Translations under genes and position numbers: made by a program | Shown here: in pieces, positions 1 through 7,104 of the stretch | Numbering within the stretch: position 1 is the stretch's first letter | Layout of the letters: each line of letters opens with the position of its first letter | The notes under the pieces: model-generated | The model's input: only the letters and a program-made list of their open reading frames with translations | Database searches by the model: none | Told to the model about the DNA's origin: nothing | From: JBFGJY01 sp041576975 | Lineage (GTDB): Bacteria; Pseudomonadota; Gammaproteobacteria; UBA4575 | NCBI GenBank assembly: GCA_041576975.1 | Contig: JBFGJY010000035.1 | Coordinates: 1-24,328 of the forward strand | Direction: 5' to 3' | DNA length: 24,328 bases

Positions 1-73
1 CCCTGTGAATAATACCTTCATCATTGGCAAGAAAAGTACAGTGTTCATGTTCAAAAACAAAGGATGAGAAATT

Positions 74-232
74 ATGAAAATTGCATTTAATGGTCTTAGA
101 AGAGACACGTTTGAAAAATATAAAGAACACGATACAAGTGTTGAATTTACATTTAATTACTTAGTGCCCGACTCACTGTTATTCGTAGCAGGGCTTTCAA
201 TTGGTTTCGCTGGGCTATTAGCAATCTTTTAG
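74..232 (+). CDS. Small hypothetical membrane peptide (52 aa)
   Basis: An ATG-started frame encodes 52 residues. Residues 1-30 are soluble and charged (MKIAFNGLRRDTFEKYKEHD), and the C-terminal half (about residues 33-52, LLFVAGLSIGFAGLLAIF) is a single hydrophobic segment ending at the stop. A purine-rich AAAGGA lies about 9 bases before the ATG, which supports translation. The gene sits 83 bases upstream of dps on the same strand and could be co-transcribed with it. I do not recognise the family. The charged head with a single C-terminal membrane anchor is typical of small bacterial membrane peptides. The reading frame and Shine-Dalgarno sequence are seen; a role in the neighbouring peroxide-defence block would be a guess. 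Confidence 0.5.
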   Translation: MKIAFNGLRRDTFEKYKEHDTSVEFTFNYLVPDSLLFVAGLSIGFAGLLAIF

Positions 233-315
233 CATGGAGTGGAGTCTACTTTACAAACACGCAAGCAGACTTGCATTTATTAATCACAAACATTGAAAAA
301 TAAAGAGGAAGCACA

Positions 316-786
316 ATGACTAATATCGATATTGGTATCAATGAACAAGATCGGATAAACATAGCGGAGGGCTTAAAAAGCGTATTAGCCGACTCCTACA
401 CACTATATCTACAAACACATAATTTTCACTGGAACGTAACAGGCCCACAATTTCGGGATTTGCACTTGATGTTCGAAGAGCATTACACAGAATTAGCCAC
501 CGCGGTGGATGAAATTGCGGAGCGTATTCGCACCCTTGATGTCCCTGCACCTGGCACATACTCGGAGTTTTCAAAGTTCAGTAGCATCAAAGAAGTCGAA
601 GGTGTTCCACCTGCCAACGAGATGGTGGATATCTTGACCAGTGGACATGAAAAGGTTGTAAAAACTTGTCGTGCTGTTCTCAAATTAGCCGAACAAGCGG
701 ATGATGAATCAACCCTTGCGCTGGTATCCGATCGGATGCGAATTCATGAAAAGACTGCTTGGATGTTACGAGCACTAAATCAATAA
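316..786 (+). CDS. dps: Dps-family DNA-binding ferritin-like protein
   Basis: This is a Dps/miniferritin. Dps proteins assemble as dodecamers, oxidise Fe(II) with hydrogen peroxide at inter-subunit ferroxidase sites, store the iron and protect DNA in the cytoplasm. The 156 residues match the usual length. The family signature THNFHWNVTGPQFRDLH lies at residues 34-50. His38, Asp65 and Glu69 have the spacing of the known ferroxidase triad (His, Asp 27 residues later, Glu 4 further on). The start is well supported: AGAGGA lies 6 bases before the ATG. It is followed by ahpC 73 bases downstream and then a glutathione peroxidase, so it belongs to a peroxide-resistance cluster. The N-terminus has few lysines or arginines, so direct DNA binding through a basic tail is uncertain. 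No clear OxyR box was found upstream. Confidence 0.95.
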   Translation: MTNIDIGINEQDRINIAEGLKSVLADSYTLYLQTHNFHWNVTGPQFRDLHLMFEEHYTELATAVDEIAERIRTLDVPAPGTYSEFSKFSSIKEVEGVPPANEMVDILTSGHEKVVKTCRAVLKLAEQADDESTLALVSDRMRIHEKTAWMLRALNQ

Positions 787-859
787 ATTTCTAACTTGAA
801 ATAATAAACCGATGATTGCTTTCTACCAGGTGAGTTAACAATTAAACACGGAGTTAAAC

Positions 860-1429
860 ATGAGTACTAGCCTAATCAATACTACAGTTAAACCTTTTAA
901 GGCATCAGCCTATTGTCAAGGCGAAGAGATTACTGTGACCGAAGCGGATCTCAAAGGTAAATGGTCAATACTCTTTTTCTATCCAGCAGACTTTAGTTTT
1001 ATTTGTCCCACGGAGCTTAGTGAAATGGCAGAATTCTATGAAGAATTCAAATCGATTGGTGCAGAAGTGTATTCAATCTCAACAGATACTCACTTTACTC
1101 ACAAGGCATGGCACGATGCCTCAGAGACCATTCGTAAAATTAAATTCCCAATGATTGGGGACCCAACAGGTGCAATTAGTCGTAATTTTGGAGTCATGAT
1201 AGAGGAGGAAGGACTCTCTCTACGAGGAACTTTTGTTATCGACCCTGAAGTCAAAATAAAAGCGTATGAAGTACACGATCTTGGCATTGGTCGATCTTCT
1301 GCGGAACTTTTACGCAAGGTCAAGGCTGCGCAGTTTGTGGCCGAAAATGGGGGTGTGGTTTGTCCTGCAGCTTGGCAACCCGGTAAAGAAACTTTAACTC
1401 CCTCGTTAGACTTAGTTGGAAAAATCTAG
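860..1429 (+). CDS. ahpC: Peroxiredoxin AhpC (alkyl hydroperoxide reductase C)
   Basis: This is a typical 2-Cys peroxiredoxin of the AhpC group, reducing H2O2, organic hydroperoxides and peroxynitrite in the cytoplasm. The peroxidatic cysteine is Cys49 within FFYPADFSFICPTE (residues 39-52), and the resolving cysteine is Cys168 within VVCPAAWQPG. The 189-residue length matches enterobacterial AhpC (187), and the C-terminal tail after VCPA is complete. A GGAG Shine-Dalgarno sequence lies about 7 bases before the ATG. No ahpF flavoprotein follows, so its electron donor (AhpF or a thioredoxin/glutaredoxin system) must be encoded elsewhere. The next gene is a glutathione peroxidase 32 bases downstream on the same strand, consistent with co-expression. 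Confidence 0.96.
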   Translation: MSTSLINTTVKPFKASAYCQGEEITVTEADLKGKWSILFFYPADFSFICPTELSEMAEFYEEFKSIGAEVYSISTDTHFTHKAWHDASETIRKIKFPMIGDPTGAISRNFGVMIEEEGLSLRGTFVIDPEVKIKAYEVHDLGIGRSSAELLRKVKAAQFVAENGGVVCPAAWQPGKETLTPSLDLVGKI

Positions 1430-1461
1430 GTTGCAATTTCAGTTATTAAAGGAAAGTAACT

Positions 1462-2001
1462 ATGCGAATCATCTCTACGTTAATTTTGAGTCTTGCTAGC
1501 GGTTCTGTGCTAGCCTGCCAAAGTGCACTGCTCGATCAGAATTTTCGACGCCTTGCTTCTACCGAAGAAGTAAATCTATGCGAGGCTTACAGTGGTAAGG
1601 TGGTGCTCGTAGTTAATACAGCCTCTAAATGTGGCAACACGCCCCAGTACGATGGCTTGGAGAAACTGTACGAGGAATACGGCGATGAAGGACTGGTGGT
1701 GCTCGGTTTTCCATCAAACGATTTTTTTGGCCAAGAACCTGGCGCGGAGAAAGAAATCCAAGAATTCTGTCGCCTCACCTACGGGGTCCAGTTCCCAATG
1801 TTCGAGAAGACTAGCGTAAAGAAAAAAGATGCGCATCCATTTTTTGTTGCTTTGGCAAACTCGTCGGGTACGTACCCGAAATGGAATTTCCACAAGTACC
1901 TTATTGGGCGGAACGGCGAGTTAATAACCAATTTTAGCCCGCGTACCCAGCCCTATGACGCAAATTTAATAGAATCCATTGAAAAGGCGTTGCAGAGATA
2001 G
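1462..2001 (+). CDS. Exported (possibly lipid-anchored) glutathione peroxidase family protein
   Basis: This is a glutathione/thioredoxin peroxidase. The N-terminus is a signal peptide of about 18 residues ending VLAC at Cys19, which fits a lipobox, so the enzyme is probably periplasmic or outer-membrane anchored. Family motifs in order: NTASKCGNTPQY with catalytic Cys57; GFPSNDFFGQEPG with Gln91; KWNF with Trp141 and Asn142. These form the Cys-Gln-Trp-Asn catalytic tetrad. The Cys usual in GFPCNQF is Ser85, but Cys103 in QEFCRLTYGV aligns with the resolving cysteine of yeast Gpx3-type enzymes, so a thioredoxin-like donor is more likely than glutathione. AAAGGAAAG precedes the ATG. It is the third gene of the dps-ahpC block. 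Catalysis is firm; the lipid anchor is inferred. Confidence 0.93.
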   Translation: MRIISTLILSLASGSVLACQSALLDQNFRRLASTEEVNLCEAYSGKVVLVVNTASKCGNTPQYDGLEKLYEEYGDEGLVVLGFPSNDFFGQEPGAEKEIQEFCRLTYGVQFPMFEKTSVKKKDAHPFFVALANSSGTYPKWNFHKYLIGRNGELITNFSPRTQPYDANLIESIEKALQR

Positions 2002-2453
2002 CAACGAGAATGTTTGGCAGCTGTGTTTACCCACAAGAACTTATTTCGGATTGCCAATAGAAGTTTGCCTACATGTTTAAACCGATGTAGTAATTAATAT
2101 ACTTATTTACTTCCTGGTGCAACGCGTAATTCTTCAGTTAATAGTGCCAGTCGTCTCGTTATTGGCAATTTTGTTGTATGCCTCATTGTGCGGTCTGTGG
2201 CTCCATCGCAGAAAACGAAGTATTGCTGACGACTTTTTTTGATTAAGAATAAAATTTTACTGCTCTCTCGCCTTCGCCCTCAATGACAAATGGCACATGG
2301 TCAAGGTCGCTTATCTCATTCCGGTCATGAGGTCAGGAGTCGATGTTTTACGTAGTACCTCGAAAGTTTCATCAGTAGCAAGTTGTATTTTGCAAACGCA
2401 GCATCTTTTACATATCGATTGCTAGCGATATTTTGTACAGTTAATCGTTTAAA
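2002..2453. other. Intergenic region between convergent genes
   Basis: This 452-base stretch lies between the glutathione peroxidase and the convergent HiPIP gene. I see no strong hairpin terminator with a T-run on either strand. The only coding-like signal is a short hydrophobic frame at 2117-2242, listed separately. The remainder from about 2243 to 2453 shows no recognisable gene, repeat or RNA. Confidence 0.5.
2117..2242 (+). CDS. Possible 41-aa membrane peptide or gene remnant
   Basis: A frame opened by GTG encodes about 41 residues: a strongly hydrophobic segment (VILQLIVPVVSLLAILLYAS, about residues 4-23), then a basic stretch HRRKRS and the end SIADDFF. This positive-inside layout is what a real single-pass membrane peptide would show. 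No Shine-Dalgarno sequence is visible, and the frame stays open upstream to about 2081 without a better start, so it may be the tail of a decayed longer gene. I do not recognise it. Confidence 0.27.
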   Translation: MQRVILQLIVPVVSLLAILLYASLCGLWLHRRKRSIADDFF

Positions 2454-2792
2454 TTAGCCTGCTTTTTTAACCCATGCACTACACCAGCCATTAGCATTGA
2501 CCACTTTACCGGGAAAAATACTGCAAGGGCCCCATTCGCTGTCGGCTTCTCCTGTATATAACTGACAATTATGACAGAATGCCTCTGAGTTGTTGCGACC
2601 AGCTGCCTTCGAGGCATCATGCACATATTTAAGTGAGACAGCGACAGGGTCATCCTCAGAAACTTTTGGCATTTCTGCACTAGCTAACTTACTCCAACCT
2701 ATTAGTTGTATTATTGGAAGACCTGCAAGCAGTATTCCTGCGCGTTTTAAGAATTTTCTGCGATTTTTCATAAGTAGATTATTTGATTTCAT
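2454..2792 (-). CDS. High-potential iron-sulfur protein (HiPIP), Tat-exported
   Basis: HiPIPs carry one [4Fe-4S] cluster cycling between the 2+ and 3+ states and act as periplasmic electron carriers, for example between a bc1 complex and a terminal oxidase or photosynthetic reaction centre. The four cluster cysteines are visible: CHNC (Cys73, Cys76), WGPCSIFPG (Cys90) and NGWCSAW (Cys104), with the normal HiPIP spacing. The N-terminus has a twin-arginine signal NRRKFLKRAG (residues 10-19), a hydrophobic stretch and a cleavage-like ASA before Glu40, as expected for a cofactor folded in the cytoplasm. The ATG is preceded by AAGGAG at a 6-base spacing. It lies 32 bases behind the SlyD/methyltransferase gene and is probably co-transcribed with it. 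No photosynthesis genes are in view, so a respiratory role is more likely. Confidence 0.95.
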   Translation of the reverse strand: MKSNNLLMKNRRKFLKRAGILLAGLPIIQLIGWSKLASAEMPKVSEDDPVAVSLKYVHDASKAAGRNNSEAFCHNCQLYTGEADSEWGPCSIFPGKVVNANGWCSAWVKKAG

Positions 2793-2824
2793 TTTTAACT
2801 CCTTAATTTTAAATTATACCATTG

Positions 2825-4027
2825 TTATCCTTTAATGTTTCCCCAAACGGCAAAGATTGGATCTGATATCTTTGTTTTTCCTATATGCCTATCATCTAAT
2901 GGCCTGAGTAACCCGCGCACAGATTCCGTATGCAAATTTTCAAATGCCTCCGTTTTTATAAAATAGTCCAGTACAAGACCGAACCTTTCAAAGTGATGCA
3001 TATCGGACCATGGCAGTATTTCTTTGCCAGGAAACCATCGATTCGAGAACGTGGTAACAAATATCCCTCCCGGTTTGATTACTCGTGCAATTTCAGCAAC
3101 AACTTTGATAGGCTGTATCAGATATTCAATGGATGCTGTGCAGATAACCGCATCAAACTCATTATCCGTAAAAGGCAGTGCAGGATCTTTGTTAAGGTCA
3201 TGCACAATAAAGTTGGAGAGCAGTTTATTTGCCTTTAATTCCTCTTTATTTAAACCAAGTCCTGTTACTTGACAGTCTGTTAACGTGTTCGGTATGTGTG
3301 ATACCCAACTACTCATTAAATCTAGTAAATTATTTCCTGAAGAGAGCAGTGTGGAATAGATGGACTTGACTTGCTTAATTGCCATGTCATCGAGGTGATT
3401 AGCCAGCCTTGTAGTTTGATAAAAATTGTGGTCATCATCTTCATTCTTTCGAGTGAATGGATAGGTCGAGTAAAAATCTGTCGCAACTTCTGGATAAGGA
3501 ACTTGCATCCCAGGGCCATTCTTGGTGACCTTCTCTTTTATGTCGTTACTTACTCCGCCATGCCCCTGTACGGAATCTAGTTTTTCACAATTAGTTGCCT
3601 TCAAAGTCAGAGGGTATTTGGCAAGTGGATAATTCAGATCTACATACAATAAGTCCTGGTCAATTTTGATAATGCGAAAAGGTAAAAGATTTCCACGATG
3701 GCATTTTAGTGCAGCGAAGGCTATGCCCTGTGGATAAAATCTGCCACGTCTGGGAACTATGGTAGTGTTACCGTGAGTGCCCTGGAAATGCTTGTTTTGG
3801 AATTCAGTAATCCTATGTTGATCAAACGGAGGAACCAACACACCAGCTTCGAAACTTTTTTGGTACTGCTCCCCTTCACCAAGTTTGGATATGTGTTGTT
3901 CAATATTATCTGGAAAATAATCGCGCCAGAAATCTACTTTGCTAGCAAAGTATCTGTCGTTGTGATTTGCACATGAATTCTGCCATGTAATTGAAAACTC
4001 GATGGATGCTTGATTGATCCTTTGCAT
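2825..4027 (-). CDS. SlyD-like FKBP-domain / SAM-dependent methyltransferase fusion
   Basis: A 400-residue two-part protein. About residues 45-150 read like the C-terminal part of a SlyD-type peptidyl-prolyl isomerase: VLVPPFDQHRITEF (63-76), PRRGRFYPQGIAF (92-104), then FRIIKIDQDLLYVDLNYPLA (117-136), which echoes the SlyD V-x-V-D-x-N-H-P-L-A signature with Tyr133 in place of His. Residues about 180-400 form a methyltransferase domain: YSTYPF (186-191), LLDLMSSWVSHIP (234-246) in the motif I position, then NEFDAVICTASIEYL and EIARVIKPGGIFV, the usual type-11 methyltransferase strands. Motif I lacks the classical GxGxG, as I recall for a small family with this LDLMSSW signature. No signal peptide is seen. 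It precedes the HiPIP gene by 32 bases. The substrate is unknown. The ATG lacks a clear Shine-Dalgarno sequence. Confidence 0.75.
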   Translation of the reverse strand: MQRINQASIEFSITWQNSCANHNDRYFASKVDFWRDYFPDNIEQHISKLGEGEQYQKSFEAGVLVPPFDQHRITEFQNKHFQGTHGNTTIVPRRGRFYPQGIAFAALKCHRGNLLPFRIIKIDQDLLYVDLNYPLAKYPLTLKATNCEKLDSVQGHGGVSNDIKEKVTKNGPGMQVPYPEVATDFYSTYPFTRKNEDDDHNFYQTTRLANHLDDMAIKQVKSIYSTLLSSGNNLLDLMSSWVSHIPNTLTDCQVTGLGLNKEELKANKLLSNFIVHDLNKDPALPFTDNEFDAVICTASIEYLIQPIKVVAEIARVIKPGGIFVTTFSNRWFPGKEILPWSDMHHFERFGLVLDYFIKTEAFENLHTESVRGLLRPLDDRHIGKTKISDPIFAVWGNIKG

Positions 4028-4098
4028 TGAATATCGACGTGCTTAATTTCGAATACCAACAACTACACTAATTCTTCTACAACAATTATTTCAATGCA

Positions 4099-5151
4099 TT
4101 AAAGTGTAATCGTAACTTTTAAACCAGGTTTATTATCCTCTAAATTTATTTTAGCTTTATGTTGTTTTAGTACCGCATGCACTAAACTCAGTCCAAGACC
4201 AGAACCGTCATGGTGTTGTTGATTCTCGTCACGATAGAAGCGTTCAAATACTTTTTCAACTGAAAGTTCCGGAACACCAGGACCATTGTCTGCAATCACT
4301 ACAGTGCGCATATTTTTGTTTTTGTCAAAGTAAACATCTATTTTTCCATTTTGCGGTGTAAATTTAATTGCATTGTCGAGCAAATTAGCGATTACTTGAA
4401 AAATTAAATCACGATCTCCTAGATATTCTATTGGGTAAGTACTAATTAAAATTTCTTGGTTTTTTTCTTCTGCAAGTGGAATATAAAGCGCAACTGCATC
4501 ATGTACTACTTTTTCAAGGTCGAACGATTCAAACTTTAATCCTTGGCGACCTGATTCCAAGCTAGATAAGCTTAATAAAGCATTAAATGTTTTCAACAGC
4601 CCATCTACTTCATTTATAAGTGAGGACTTAGTCTGATTAGTTTCATTTTGTTGTGAAGAAATGGCAGATTCAGCGCGTTCTAACTTATTTCTTAGTCTTG
4701 CTAATGGAGTGCGTAAATCGTGTGCAACTGTATCTGTAATATGTTGTACACCCTCCATTAGAGTTTCAATTTTCTCTAACATTTCATTTAGCACATTGGA
4801 CAAAAAACTGAGATCATCCCAACGCGAATCAGTAGCTATACGTTTGGTCAGATCCCCCGTTGTGACAATTTCATATGCTGTATCGGCGATACGATTTATT
4901 CGTGTTACAACAAAAATACTAATTAAATAGCCAGCAATCGCAATTAATATTAGTGCAACAACACTAACTACACTCAAAATAATAACAAAATTACTTAATA
5001 CTAGTTCAGACTCTTGGCTTGTAAAAAAATAAATAGAAATACATAAAGAGACTACTGCAATCGTAAGCAAAAACGTAAATAAAGTGGCAACTTTAAAACT
5101 TGAGCTTTTATTGTAGTTTCTATGTGTCTTCAATGATGTAACCCGAACCAC
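4099..5151 (-). CDS. Sensor histidine kinase with minimal periplasmic loop
   Basis: This is the membrane sensor kinase of a two-component system. Order: cytoplasmic tail 1-20; membrane segment about 22-43; a loop of only about ten residues (44-53); membrane segment about 54-80; HAMP linker about 83-135; dimerisation/phosphoacceptor box TVAHDLRTPLARLRNKL with His144; then a HATPase domain with N box NLLDNAIKFTP, G1 DNGPGVP, an F-box region FERFYRDE, and G2 GSGLGLSLV. All catalytic elements are present. The start is a GTG that overlaps the end of the response-regulator gene by 32 bases; a TTG six codons later is possible. With almost no periplasmic domain, the signal is probably sensed within the membrane or in the cytoplasm. 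The divergent lipid-modification operon makes membrane state a plausible signal; that is inference. Confidence 0.93.
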   Translation of the reverse strand: MVRVTSLKTHRNYNKSSSFKVATLFTFLLTIAVVSLCISIYFFTSQESELVLSNFVIILSVVSVVALILIAIAGYLISIFVVTRINRIADTAYEIVTTGDLTKRIATDSRWDDLSFLSNVLNEMLEKIETLMEGVQHITDTVAHDLRTPLARLRNKLERAESAISSQQNETNQTKSSLINEVDGLLKTFNALLSLSSLESGRQGLKFESFDLEKVVHDAVALYIPLAEEKNQEILISTYPIEYLGDRDLIFQVIANLLDNAIKFTPQNGKIDVYFDKNKNMRTVVIADNGPGVPELSVEKVFERFYRDENQQHHDGSGLGLSLVHAVLKQHKAKINLEDNKPGLKVTITL

Positions 5152-5797
5152 GCATGGTCTTAATTATTTGATGCGGAGAACCTTTACTGATTTTTTGCCT
5201 TAAACGGCTAATGTGAACATCGATTACATTTGTTTGTGGATCAAAGTGATAGTCCCATACATATTCCAATAGCATTGTGCGTGTAATCACTTGCCCTTTG
5301 TGTCTAAGTAGATACTCCAGTAATCTAAATTCTGTAGCTTGCAGAGGTATTTCTTTACCATTACGCCTAACTTTACGTGTTAACAAGTCCAATTCAATAT
5401 CTTGAGCGTGTAAAGTTGTTTCAATTTCGTTAGATTGTCGATTTCTTCGATTAAGTGCTTCGATTCTTGCTAAAAGCTCAGAGAATGCAAAAGGTTTAAC
5501 TAAATAGTCATCACCACCTGCACGCAGTCCTTTTACGCGGTCGTCTACTTCACCTAGAGCGCTAAAAACAAGTATCGGCGTTATGTTGTTTGCACCGCGA
5601 AGGGTCTTGATAATGGTTAATCCGTCAACACCAGGTAACATACGATCGATTAATAAAACGTCATATTGTTCAGTTGTGGCCATAAACAAACCGTCATTAC
5701 CATTTAAAGCAGTATCAACAACATGACCAATTTCTGTTAAGCCTCTAGTTACATAATCTAAAAGCTCCTTATCATCCTCAATACAAAGAATACGCAT
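5120..5797 (-). CDS. OmpR/PhoB-family response regulator
   Basis: A 225-residue response regulator. The receiver domain (1-120) has the acidic pair Asp8/Asp9, phosphoacceptor Asp51 in LLIDRMLPG, and Lys in DDYLVKPF. The C-terminal winged-helix domain (about 125-225) has LQATEFRLLEYLLRHKGQVI and the recognition-helix region NVIDVHISRLRQKI, diagnostic of the OmpR/PhoB type. It resembles the QseB/PmrA subgroup. It is the first gene of a two-gene unit with the kinase, which it overlaps by 32 bases. Its start lies 193 bases from the divergent lipid operon, and direct TTAA repeats in that gap are candidate binding sites, which could also serve autoregulation. The actual target is inferred from position only. 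Confidence 0.95.
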   Translation of the reverse strand: MRILCIEDDKELLDYVTRGLTEIGHVVDTALNGNDGLFMATTEQYDVLLIDRMLPGVDGLTIIKTLRGANNITPILVFSALGEVDDRVKGLRAGGDDYLVKPFAFSELLARIEALNRRNRQSNEIETTLHAQDIELDLLTRKVRRNGKEIPLQATEFRLLEYLLRHKGQVITRTMLLEYVWDYHFDPQTNVIDVHISRLRQKISKGSPHQIIKTMRGSGYIIEDT

Positions 5798-5912
5798 GGA
5801 TTTGAAATACTCTATGAAAAGCAGTGGCGCCTACCAACCTAACGTTTTATTTATCGTTCGACATGATACTGGGTATTAAAAAATTGCCAATGCTTTAAAA
5901 AATTAAAAAAAT

Positions 5913-5939
5913 TTAATGTTTTGTTAAGGAAAGCTTAAG
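5913..5939 (+). promoter_or_regulatory. Putative response-regulator operator: three TTAA half-sites at 11-bp spacing
   Basis: TTAAT starts at 5913, TTAAG at 5924 and TTAAG at 5935, exactly 11 bases apart, so all face the same side of the helix. OmpR-family regulators such as PmrA and QseB bind direct CTTAA-like half-sites with this period. The array lies about 24 bases upstream of a possible -10 for the divergent lipid operon, at the position expected for an activator. The repeats are seen; assignment to the adjacent regulator is inferred. Confidence 0.5.
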
Positions 5940-5960
5940 CACACATAGTGCATGCTTACG

Positions 5961-5968
5961 TGTAATTT
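5961..5968 (+). promoter_or_regulatory. Possible extended -10 element of the lipid operon
   Basis: TG followed by TAATTT resembles an extended -10 hexamer. It lies 23 bases before the first ATG of the operon. No good -35 hexamer is present; the TTAAG repeats take that position, as at activator-dependent promoters. Weak evidence. Confidence 0.3.
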
Positions 5969-5990
5969 ACGGTTCTGATAACGTAACTAT

Positions 5991-6560
5991 ATGAAATATT
6001 TAGCAATGATAGAATCTCTTAGATACAAGACAATCCTGCTGTTGGTCATTTGGTTGTCAACTGGGTGCTATGCGCATGCTGGGATTAAAAGCCCGTTGCC
6101 AGGGGTCGTCAAGGATCAATGGCAAGATTTTGAGATGCTTGGACAAACTACTTTAAAGCGTTTTGGGTTGCATATCTACGATGCATCTTTTTGGATGTCT
6201 GAAGACAAGTCTACAGACTATTTAAATAAAAATACATGTGCCTTAAGTATTACCTACGCACGCAATATTCGCGCGCAACAACTTTTATCTAGTACAAGAA
6301 AAGAGTGGGAGCGTTTGGGATTTACTGGTAAATATCCGATAGAGGCATGGCTAACGATATTGAAAAATATATGGCCTGATGTGAAGAAAGGAGATCAATT
6401 AGTGATTGTTAGTACTCCTGAAGGGAAGAGTACTTTTTACAACAATCTTAAACCATTAGGAACGGTTGAAGATTCTGAATTTGGTGCTGCATTTTTGGCT
6501 ATTTGGTTAGATGAGAATTCACGTTTTAAAAAAAACCGCAAGGAGTTATTAGGTGAATAA
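5991..6560 (+). CDS. Chalcone-isomerase-like exported protein
   Basis: The 189-residue protein has an N-terminal hydrophobic signal (about residues 13-30, ending CYAHA) and then a domain resembling the bacterial chalcone-isomerase-like family: LPGVVKDQWQDFEMLGQTTL, followed by FGLHIYDASFWM and later KGDQLVIVSTPEGKSTFYNN and EFGAAFLAIWLDE. Bacterial members are periplasmic proteins without demonstrated chalcone isomerase activity; several chalcone-isomerase-fold proteins bind fatty acids, which would fit this operon. Cys26 in STGC makes a lipoprotein processing site conceivable but poor. First gene of the divergent operon; it overlaps the next gene by 8 bases. Family recognition is moderate to good; the biochemical role is unknown. 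Confidence 0.82.
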   Translation: MKYLAMIESLRYKTILLLVIWLSTGCYAHAGIKSPLPGVVKDQWQDFEMLGQTTLKRFGLHIYDASFWMSEDKSTDYLNKNTCALSITYARNIRAQQLLSSTRKEWERLGFTGKYPIEAWLTILKNIWPDVKKGDQLVIVSTPEGKSTFYNNLKPLGTVEDSEFGAAFLAIWLDENSRFKKNRKELLGE

Positions 6561-7104
6561 AATATCCAGTCCTTCGAGAGTTATAACAAGCATTGTAGTA
6601 ATGCTTCTATTGTATGGTTGCGGTACCTCGCCTAAGGATTATGAGAACACAGAACCAAAATTCGATTTAAAAGAATTCTTTACAGGTGAGTTAAAAGGGT
6701 GGGGGCTAATTAAGAATTATCAAGGCAAAGTAACAAGACGCTTTACCGTTGACATGAATGGCACATGGCAAGGTAACAAGGGTGAGCTTTACGAATTATT
6801 TACATATCAAGATGGATCTACGCAAGAGCGTATTTGGCATTTCGTAAAGCACAAAGACGGTATCAATACTGGTACTGCAAATGATGTCGTTGGAGAAGCT
6901 TTTGGTAAACAGCAAGGGTTTGCGTTTAACTGGAATTACGACTTGTTATATGAATCTGATGGAAGCCAGATAAAAGTCCATTTGAATGATTGGTTATATC
7001 AGATTGATGACAACGCTGTTATTAGTGAGTCAAAAATCGAAAAATTTGGTGTAGATGTTGGAGAAGTTATTGTTTTCATTCTCAAAAAGGATAAAAGTCT
7101 ATGA
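6553..7104 (+). CDS. DUF3833 family lipoprotein
   Basis: A 183-residue protein of the DUF3833 type. A signal peptide with lipobox LYGC (Cys23) predicts a lipid-anchored periplasmic protein. The body carries the family-like pattern FDLKEFFTGELKGWGLIKNY (36-55), RRFTVDMNGTW, and later FNWNYDLLYESDG and VHLNDWLYQID, a beta-rich lipocalin-like pattern. Translation starts at a GTG preceded by AGGAG at a 7-base spacing, inside the end of the previous gene; the stop overlaps the next ATG (ATGA). DUF3833 genes commonly accompany the SDR/FAD oxidoreductase/CFA set found here. A role in handling or sensing modified lipids is possible but unproven. Confidence 0.88.
   Translation: MNKISSPSRVITSIVVMLLLYGCGTSPKDYENTEPKFDLKEFFTGELKGWGLIKNYQGKVTRRFTVDMNGTWQGNKGELYELFTYQDGSTQERIWHFVKHKDGINTGTANDVVGEAFGKQQGFAFNWNYDLLYESDGSQIKVHLNDWLYQIDDNAVISESKIEKFGVDVGEVIVFILKKDKSL

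Noticed and set aside
787..859. OxyR binding site upstream of ahpC (also checked at 233-315 upstream of dps)
   Set aside because: No ATAG-N7-CTAT-N7-ATAG-N7-CTAT pattern could be seen; regulation by OxyR remains possible but is not supported.
2590..2835. 81-aa + strand frame opposite HiPIP
   Set aside because: It is antisense to the clear HiPIP gene, without a Shine-Dalgarno sequence or recognisable domain.
5798..5990. RpoE/ChrR-type ECF promoter before the lipid operon
   Set aside because: TGATAC at 5864 resembles the start of the known -35, but no matching -10 at the right distance was found.
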